Position numbers and translations under genes: made by a program
Origin: Pseudomonadota bacterium
GTDB taxonomy: Bacteria > Pseudomonadota > Alphaproteobacteria > Rhizobiales > Beijerinckiaceae
DNA length: 64,000 bases
Reading direction: 5' to 3'
Assembly (NCBI GenBank): GCA_020161575.1
Contig: JAIUNR010000002.1
Location: 186,001-250,000, forward strand
The notes under the pieces: model-generated
What the model was told of the DNA's origin: nothing
The model's input: the letters and a program-made list of their open reading frames with translations, nothing else
The model's database searches: none
In this document: piece by piece, positions 59,453-64,000 of the stretch
How positions within the stretch are numbered: position 1 is the stretch's first letter
How the letters are laid out: each line of letters begins with the position of its first letter

Positions 59453-60618
59453 GCAACCTGCACCTGCCGCCTTTTGATGCCGGGTTCGGCGTCTATGTGC
59501 ATTGGCCCTTCTGCATGGCCAAGTGCCCCTATTGCGATTTCAACTCGCATGTACGCCGCTCGGGCATCGACGAGGCGAAATATGTCGAGGCTTACACCCG
59601 CGAGATCGCGCATATGGCCGCGCTCGCGCCGGCCCGCACGGTTGGCTCGATTTTCTTCGGCGGCGGCACTCCCTCGCTGATGAAGCCCGAAACCGTCGGT
59701 GCGATTCTCGACGCGATCGGCAAGCATTGGTCCATCGCGCCCGATTGCGAGATCAGCCTCGAAGCAAACCCGACCTCGGTGGAGGCTGGGCGCTTCGCGG
59801 GGTATCGCGCGGCCGGGGTCAACCGCGTCAGCCTCGGCGTTCAAAGCCTCGTCGAGGCGGATCTCAAGGCGCTGGGGCGCCTGCACAGCGTCGGCGAGGC
59901 GTTGGTCGCGGTGTCGATCGCGGCCAAGCATTTCGAACGCTTCTCTTTCGATCTGATCTATGCCCGCCCCGGCCAGAATGTGGAGAGCTGGCGCGAGGAA
60001 TTATGCGAGGCGCTTGCCCATGCGCCGACGCATCTCTCGCTCTACCAGCTCACCATCGAGCCCGACACGGCCTACAAGACGCTTTTCGACGCCGGCAAGC
60101 TGATCCTTCCCGATCATGATCACGCCCGTGCGCTCTATGACGTGACGCAGGAGATCTGCGACAAATACGGCATGCCCGCCTATGAGGTCTCGAACCATGC
60201 CAAGCCGGGCGAGGAATGCCGCCACAACCTGCTTTACTGGCGTTATGGGGAATATGCCGGCATCGGTCCCGGCGCGCATGGCCGCCTTTATACCGAGCGT
60301 GGACGCCGGGCGCTGGCGGTCGAGCGCTCGCCCGAGACCTGGCTTGACTATGTGACGCGCGACGGCCACGGCATCGTGACGGACGAAACCCTCTCGCGCG
60401 AGAGCGAGGCCGACGAGTTCCTGCTGATGGGCCTTCGCCTGAAAGAAGGGATCGATCCCAAGCGATTCGAGCGCCTCAAGGGGCGCGGCTTCGACCAGCG
60501 CCGCATCGAGGCTCTCGCCAGCGAGGGGTTGATCCTGCCGTGCAGCGAAGGACGGATCCGGGTCTCCCCTGCTGGATTTCCCGTCCTCGATGCGATCGTC
60601 GCGGATCTCGCCGCCTGA
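59449..60618 (+). CDS. hemW: Radical SAM heme chaperone HemW
   Basis: This 389-residue radical SAM protein is related to oxygen-independent coproporphyrinogen III oxidase but acts as a heme chaperone for respiratory enzymes. The cluster motif is CMAKCPYC (C-x3-C-x2-C, near residue 22). The SAM-binding GGGTPSLM and the later LGVQSLVEADLKALGR follow. The HemN C-terminal domain includes GEECRHNLLYWRYGEYAGIG, then PGAHGRL. Start ATG 59449 overlaps the rdgB stop. It is convergent with the lipoprotein gene, with only 3 bases between the stops. HemW and true HemN are hard to separate; the shorter N-terminus favours HemW. Confidence 0.95.
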   Translation: MSNLHLPPFDAGFGVYVHWPFCMAKCPYCDFNSHVRRSGIDEAKYVEAYTREIAHMAALAPARTVGSIFFGGGTPSLMKPETVGAILDAIGKHWSIAPDCEISLEANPTSVEAGRFAGYRAAGVNRVSLGVQSLVEADLKALGRLHSVGEALVAVSIAAKHFERFSFDLIYARPGQNVESWREELCEALAHAPTHLSLYQLTIEPDTAYKTLFDAGKLILPDHDHARALYDVTQEICDKYGMPAYEVSNHAKPGEECRHNLLYWRYGEYAGIGPGAHGRLYTERGRRALAVERSPETWLDYVTRDGHGIVTDETLSRESEADEFLLMGLRLKEGIDPKRFERLKGRGFDQRRIEALASEGLILPCSEGRIRVSPAGFPVLDAIVADLAA

Positions 60619-60621
60619 AGC

Positions 60622-61854
60622 TCAGTTCGCTCCGCCGGTAAAACTCGTCGGGGCGGGCTGGATCGCCCGTGCCGAGCCCGAGCGAATCTCGAATACCGCG
60701 AGACCGCGATCGTTGATCCCGTTCTGCCGGAAACGGAACACACCATCCTGGCCCGAAAACCCGTTGGGATTTGTGAGAGTGGCCTCGGAGAAGCGCTGCG
60801 TACCGAAATTCTGCGTCAACGCGCTGACCAGCGTGACCGCATCGTAGGAAAGCGTGGCAATGCGCGTGGGCGCCGATCCGAACTGTGCCTGATAGCGGCT
60901 CGCGAGCCCGTTGAAGCGCGAATTATCCGGCGCGGCATACCACGCGCCATCAAGCGCGCCGATCGCGTAGACACGCGGATCCGACCAGATCCCCGTTGAG
61001 ATGATCTGCACCTGCCGGCTGGAAATACCCGCCGCGGCCAAAGCCTGCATAACGGCAGGCAATCCGTCCGCGCCTTCGCCGATCAGCAGCGTATCGATCT
61101 GCCCCCCAAGCCCCTTGATCTGCTCGACCGCAGCATTGATCGAGGCCGCGTTGCCTGGCTGATAGCGCGCGACGCTGGCGGCACGACGCCCCCCGGCATT
61201 GGCGGCGGACATGAATTCCGCCTCCACGACATTGCCATAGGCGTTTTGTGGCAGCAGAGCAGCAAAGCTCTTCTTGCCCCGACTGCCGGCGAAATTCACG
61301 ATGCGCGGGACATCGCCCTGCGGCAGGAAGCTGAGAAGATACACCCCGCGTTGGGCCGCGGAGGCATCGGAAGAAAAGGCGATCACCGGCTTGCCGGCAG
61401 CCCGCGCGACCTGCGCGGCTGCCTGAACGGAGGGCGCGAAAAGCGGCCCGAGGATGAGCTCTGCCCCTTCGGCGAGGGCTTCCTGCGTGGCCTGGCGCGC
61501 GCCATCAGGCGTGCCCTTGTCGTCCTTGACGAGGATCTGCAGGTTGGACTGTCCGCCGCTGAAATCCTGCACGGCAAGCTGGGCCGCATTGCGCAGGCTT
61601 TGTGCCGGCACCTGCCCATTCGCGGAGGAGAGCGGCAGGATGAGCGCCACCTTGACCTGACCATTGCCGATCACATCGCCTGATTGCGGTTGCCCGGGAT
61701 TGCCCTCGTTCTTGGGGGTGACGATTCCATCAAGCCCCGCGCATCCTGCGACCAAAGCCGAGATGGCCGCCGCAGCCAGCACCGCGCGGCGACGAATGCC
61801 CGACGCCGGCGCCTGACCCGCCTTCACCCCTTCGCTCGATGCCGAACTCTTCAT
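60622..61854 (-). CDS. Penicillin-binding protein activator (LpoA-like lipoprotein)
   Basis: This 410-residue lipoprotein has a signal peptide with lipobox LVAGC at about residue 38. The mature protein has a type I periplasmic-binding fold: VKVALILPLSSANGQVPAQS, AAQLAVQDFSGGQSNLQILV, ILGPLFAPSVQAAAQVARAA and the later VTLVSALTQNFG. In enterobacteria the equivalent domain of LpoA activates a peptidoglycan-synthesising penicillin-binding protein; in alphaproteobacteria the family is annotated the same way by homology. ATG 61854 (MKSSASSEGV) is preferred over a frame from 61920. The gene diverges from rsmI, a conserved arrangement. Confidence 0.9.
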   Translation of the reverse strand: MKSSASSEGVKAGQAPASGIRRRAVLAAAAISALVAGCAGLDGIVTPKNEGNPGQPQSGDVIGNGQVKVALILPLSSANGQVPAQSLRNAAQLAVQDFSGGQSNLQILVKDDKGTPDGARQATQEALAEGAELILGPLFAPSVQAAAQVARAAGKPVIAFSSDASAAQRGVYLLSFLPQGDVPRIVNFAGSRGKKSFAALLPQNAYGNVVEAEFMSAANAGGRRAASVARYQPGNAASINAAVEQIKGLGGQIDTLLIGEGADGLPAVMQALAAAGISSRQVQIISTGIWSDPRVYAIGALDGAWYAAPDNSRFNGLASRYQAQFGSAPTRIATLSYDAVTLVSALTQNFGTQRFSEATLTNPNGFSGQDGVFRFRQNGINDRGLAVFEIRSGSARAIQPAPTSFTGGAN

Positions 61855-61960
61855 GATCTTCACTCCAACCGCGACGCCGGAAAGCGATGCGCGCCCAATT
61901 TTACGAAAGACCCAAATCACGACAGTTTCAAGGATTGGTTGAAATGAGCGTTAACGATGT

Positions 61961-61989
61961 TTGACAACCATGTTTTTCGCGCAACATTC
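61961..61989 (+). promoter_or_regulatory. Candidate sigma-70 promoter of rsmI
   Basis: A perfect TTGACA (61961-61966) is followed after 17 bases by ACATTC (61984-61989), a weak -10. It sits about 90 bases before the rsmI ATG in the 224-base divergent region. It is a candidate only. Confidence 0.35.
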
Positions 61990-62078
61990 ACCTTTCGTCG
62001 CTTTGTCGTGCCTTTCGATTGTGGCAAAACTGGCCTCTGAGCGCAGGCTCTACCAAATTCGGGAATACCCACCCTAAA

Positions 62079-62972
62079 ATGACCTCGAAATTCACTCTTC
62101 TCGGGCTTGCCGCCGAAGCCGAGCGCCTCTCACCGGGGCTGCATATTGTCGCGACCCCGATCGGCAATCTCGGCGACATCACCCTGCGCGCGCTATCCAC
62201 GCTCGCCGCCGCCGACGCGATCCTCGCCGAGGACAAGCGTGTCACGCGCGTCTTGCTGGCGCATTACGGCATCACCACCCCCTCCCTCTCCTATCACGAA
62301 CACAATGCGGAGGAGATGCTGCCGAAAATCCTCTCGCGGCTGGCCGCCGGTGAGGCTCTCGCGCTTGTTTCGGATGCCGGCACGCCGCTGGTCTCCGATC
62401 CTGGTTACCGGCTGGTCGAGGCCGCCATCGGGGCTGGGCATGCCATCACGGCCTTGCCGGGCGCCTCCTCCGTGCTCGCCGCCCTTGTTCTTGCGGGCCT
62501 GCCGAGCGACCGCTTCTTTTTCGAAGGCTTCCTCCCGGCAAAATCGGGCGAGCGCCGCCGCCGCGTACGCGAGCTCGCGACAATTCCGGCGACGCTGGTT
62601 TTCTTCGAGGCACCCCACCGCGTCGTGGAGACCCTTGCTGACCTCGCCGCCGTGCTCGGCACGCGCGAGGCAGCCCTCGCTCGCGAGCTCACCAAGAAAT
62701 TCGAGACCATCCGCCGCGGCACATTGCCGGTGCTCGCGGCGCAATTCGCGGCGGAAGGCGCGCCCAAGGGCGAGATCGTGCTGGTGGTCGGCCCGCCCGG
62801 CGCTGCAGAGGAAGCCGGGGATGACCTGATCGATTCCGCGCTCGAAACAGCGCTCAGGACGCATTCGGCGCGCGATGCGGTCGAAATCGTCGCGGCCGAA
62901 CTCGGGCTCAAGCGCAAGCTGGTCTATGCCCGTTCCCTGCAACTCTCGGGCAAGGCGGACAGGGATGCGTGA
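62079..62972 (+). CDS. rsmI: 16S rRNA (cytidine(1402)-2'-O)-methyltransferase
   Basis: This 297-residue enzyme 2'-O-methylates C1402 of 16S rRNA in the decoding centre. It belongs to the tetrapyrrole-methylase fold. Family motifs are HIVATPIGNLGDITLRA, AILAEDKRVTRVLL, the loop SDAGTPLVSDPGYRLVE, the LPGASSVLAALVLAGL segment and FFEAPHRVVETL. ATG 62079 (MTSKFTLLG) was chosen over an earlier ATG at 62019. The stop overlaps the yraN start by 8 bases. The neighbours on both sides, the LpoA-like lipoprotein and yraN, are conserved in alphaproteobacteria and enterobacteria. Confidence 0.97.
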   Translation: MTSKFTLLGLAAEAERLSPGLHIVATPIGNLGDITLRALSTLAAADAILAEDKRVTRVLLAHYGITTPSLSYHEHNAEEMLPKILSRLAAGEALALVSDAGTPLVSDPGYRLVEAAIGAGHAITALPGASSVLAALVLAGLPSDRFFFEGFLPAKSGERRRRVRELATIPATLVFFEAPHRVVETLADLAAVLGTREAALARELTKKFETIRRGTLPVLAAQFAAEGAPKGEIVLVVGPPGAAEEAGDDLIDSALETALRTHSARDAVEIVAAELGLKRKLVYARSLQLSGKADRDA

Positions 62973-63327
62973 CCGCAAGGCGGCCTTCCTGCTCGGACAT
63001 GATGCCGAGTTCTGGGCCGCGTTGCTGCTCAATCTCAAGGGGTACCGGATCCTCGCGCGGCGTTTCCAGGGCGGTGGCGCCGAGGTCGATCTCGTGGCCT
63101 CGCGCTTCGGCACCCTAGTTTTTGTCGAGGTGAAGGCCCGCGCGACACTCGAGGACGCGCTCCTGACCATCACCCCGCGGAAGATCGAACGCATGTCGCG
63201 GGCCGCACGCGCTTTTCTGCCGCGCCTGCCCCGCCCACCACACACGATCCGCTGCGATGCGATCCTTGTTGCACCGGGGCACCTGCCGCGCCATATCGTG
63301 TCGGTCGGTGAACTCATGATCGACTGA
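62965..63327 (+). CDS. yraN: YraN family (UPF0102) endonuclease-like protein
   Basis: This 120-residue protein has the Holliday-junction-resolvase-like fold. The signature is LKGYRILARRFQGGGAEVDL followed by VASRFGTLVFVEVKARA, with the conserved Glu, Asp and the E-x-K pair that would bind a metal. The activity of the family is not established. The ATG lies 8 bases inside the end of rsmI, so the two are translationally coupled. gshB follows 19 bases after the stop, suggesting one operon. Confidence 0.93.
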   Translation: MRDRKAAFLLGHDAEFWAALLLNLKGYRILARRFQGGGAEVDLVASRFGTLVFVEVKARATLEDALLTITPRKIERMSRAARAFLPRLPRPPHTIRCDAILVAPGHLPRHIVSVGELMID

Positions 63328-63345
63328 CCCAGCCCGAGGTATGCC

Positions 63346-64000
63346 ATGAAGCTTAAAGTCGCCGTCCAGATGGACCCGATCGAGAAGATCAATATCGCCG
63401 GCGATTCGACCTTCGCCCTGATGCTGGAGGCGCAGGCGCGCGGACATTCGCTCCATGTCTATGGCGCAGAGGCGCTCAGCCTCAAGGATAACCGGCTTTT
63501 CGCACGGATGCGTGCGGCGAGTGTTCGTGACATCGTCGGCGATCATGTGACCCTGGGCGCTCCGGAGCGCTTCGACGTCTCCGAATTCGACGTGGTGCTG
63601 ATGCGCCAGGACCCGCCCTTCGATCTTGCCTACATCACCGCGAGCCACCTGCTTGAGCGCGTTCACCCCAAGACGCTGGTCGTGAATGATCCGTTCCATG
63701 TGCGCAACGCGCCGGAGAAGATCCTCGTCACACAATTCCCCGATCTCATGCCCCCCACCCTCATCAGCCGTGACCGCGCTGAGATCGAGGCTTTCCGCGC
63801 AGAGCATGGGGACATCGTCATGAAGCCGCTTTACGGCAATGGCGGCGCGGGCGTGTTCAAGGTCTCCCGCGAGGATATGAACTTCAACGGCTTCATGGAT
63901 CATTTCGCCGGGATCTCGCGCGAACCCTGGATGATCCAGCGCTTCCTGCCTGCGGTTCATGCGGGAGACAAGCGCATTATCCTGGTCGACGGCGTTGCGA
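63346..64000 (+). CDS. gshB: Glutathione synthase, N-terminal part
   Basis: The gene runs off the end of the window; about 218 codons are present. The product ligates glycine to gamma-glutamylcysteine in the cytosol, the second step of glutathione synthesis. Recognisable are the N-terminal pre-ATP-grasp domain ([20 protein letters not shown], then [14 protein letters not shown]), the [20 protein letters not shown] motif, and the start of the ATP-grasp domain ([17 protein letters not shown]). ATG 63346 follows a GAGG by 6 bases; an ATG at 63341 is out of frame. It sits downstream of yraN in the conserved rsmI-yraN-gshB order. Confidence 0.95.
   Translation, partial: MKLKVAVQMDPIEKINIAGDSTFALMLEAQARGHSLHVYGAEALSLKDNRLFARMRAASVRDIVGDHVTLGAPERFDVSEFDVVLMRQDPPFDLAYITASHLLERVHPKTLVVNDPFHVRNAPEKILVTQFPDLMPPTLISRDRAEIEAFRAEHGDIVMKPLYGNGGAGVFKVSREDMNFNGFMDHFAGISREPWMIQRFLPAVHAGDKRIILVDGVA

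Noticed and set aside
1..64000. tRNA, rRNA, CRISPR, insertion sequence or prophage genes
   Set aside because: I looked for TTC-arm motifs, regularly spaced direct repeats, transposase or integrase motifs and phage structural genes, and saw none. All coding regions are ordinary chromosomal genes without frameshifts.

Overview
The window is a GC-rich chromosomal segment from an alphaproteobacterium, most likely order Hyphomicrobiales (Rhizobiales). Supporting signs are a class I lysyl-tRNA synthetase, an alphaproteobacterial hrcA | rph-rdgB-hemW block, an LpoA-like lipoprotein | rsmI-yraN-gshB block, a TauE plus TIGR02186-type membrane pair, a PodJ-like polarity protein, and palindromic intergenic repeats of the kinds common in this order. 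Coding density is very high. Stop/start overlaps of the ATGA type are frequent, no gap exceeds 300 bases, and I found no tRNA, rRNA, CRISPR array, insertion sequence or prophage.

Layout. 1-6381 is the end of a surface-polysaccharide cluster: a flippase C-terminus, a GH10 glycanase, a WecG/TagA transferase, two GT4 transferases and a GINT1-like protein. 6384-9110 (minus) holds an AbrB-type membrane protein, an aminotransferase and mscL. 9316-12882 is a large transporter-like hybrid sensor kinase. 12917-15032 is a copper-handling set: a DUF2946-like protein, a YcnI-PCuAC fusion and an SCO1-like protein. 15043-21521 (minus) is a fatty-acid beta-oxidation cluster with a cupin gene inside it. 21701-26935 holds a flagellin, a 64-residue protein and a PodJ-like polarity factor. 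27020-31986 holds TauE plus its partner, a TPR-methyltransferase/polytopic membrane pair on the minus strand, and a NarL/LuxR response regulator.

31991-42922 is mixed housekeeping: pyrD, a DUF952 gene, an S24-type repressor, lysS, an orphan solute-binding protein, ppdK, a Tat-exported metallo-hydrolase, a SleB-like cell-wall hydrolase and a secreted protein made of six 23-residue repeats. 42916-46595 (minus) is the nadA-nadB-nadC set for de novo NAD synthesis, with a palindromic repeat between nadA and nadB and a candidate operator and hairpin in front of nadA. 46784-48887 holds a membrane GT2 enzyme and an overlapping small membrane protein with a TTG start. 49102-53969 is a YhiI-RbbA-YhhJ-like efflux system. 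53988-55324 is an amino-acid racemase divergent from an Lrp/AsnC regulator. 55418-56722 is an isolated GT4. From 56790 to the end come hrcA, rph-rdgB-hemW, a penicillin-binding-protein activator, rsmI-yraN and the start of gshB.

How it works together. The window is mainly envelope biology (polysaccharide export, peptidoglycan hydrolysis and activation, efflux, osmotic safety valve, flagellum and polarity) and core metabolism (beta-oxidation, NAD, pyrimidine, pyruvate/PEP, glutathione, copper delivery to oxidase). I see no dramatic new defence or mobile system. The most unusual items are the 23-residue repeat protein, the uncharacterised TPR-methyltransferase/membrane-protein pair, an S24 regulator lacking the usual lysine, the nadA leader structures, the cupin inside the beta-oxidation operon, and three families of intergenic repeat.
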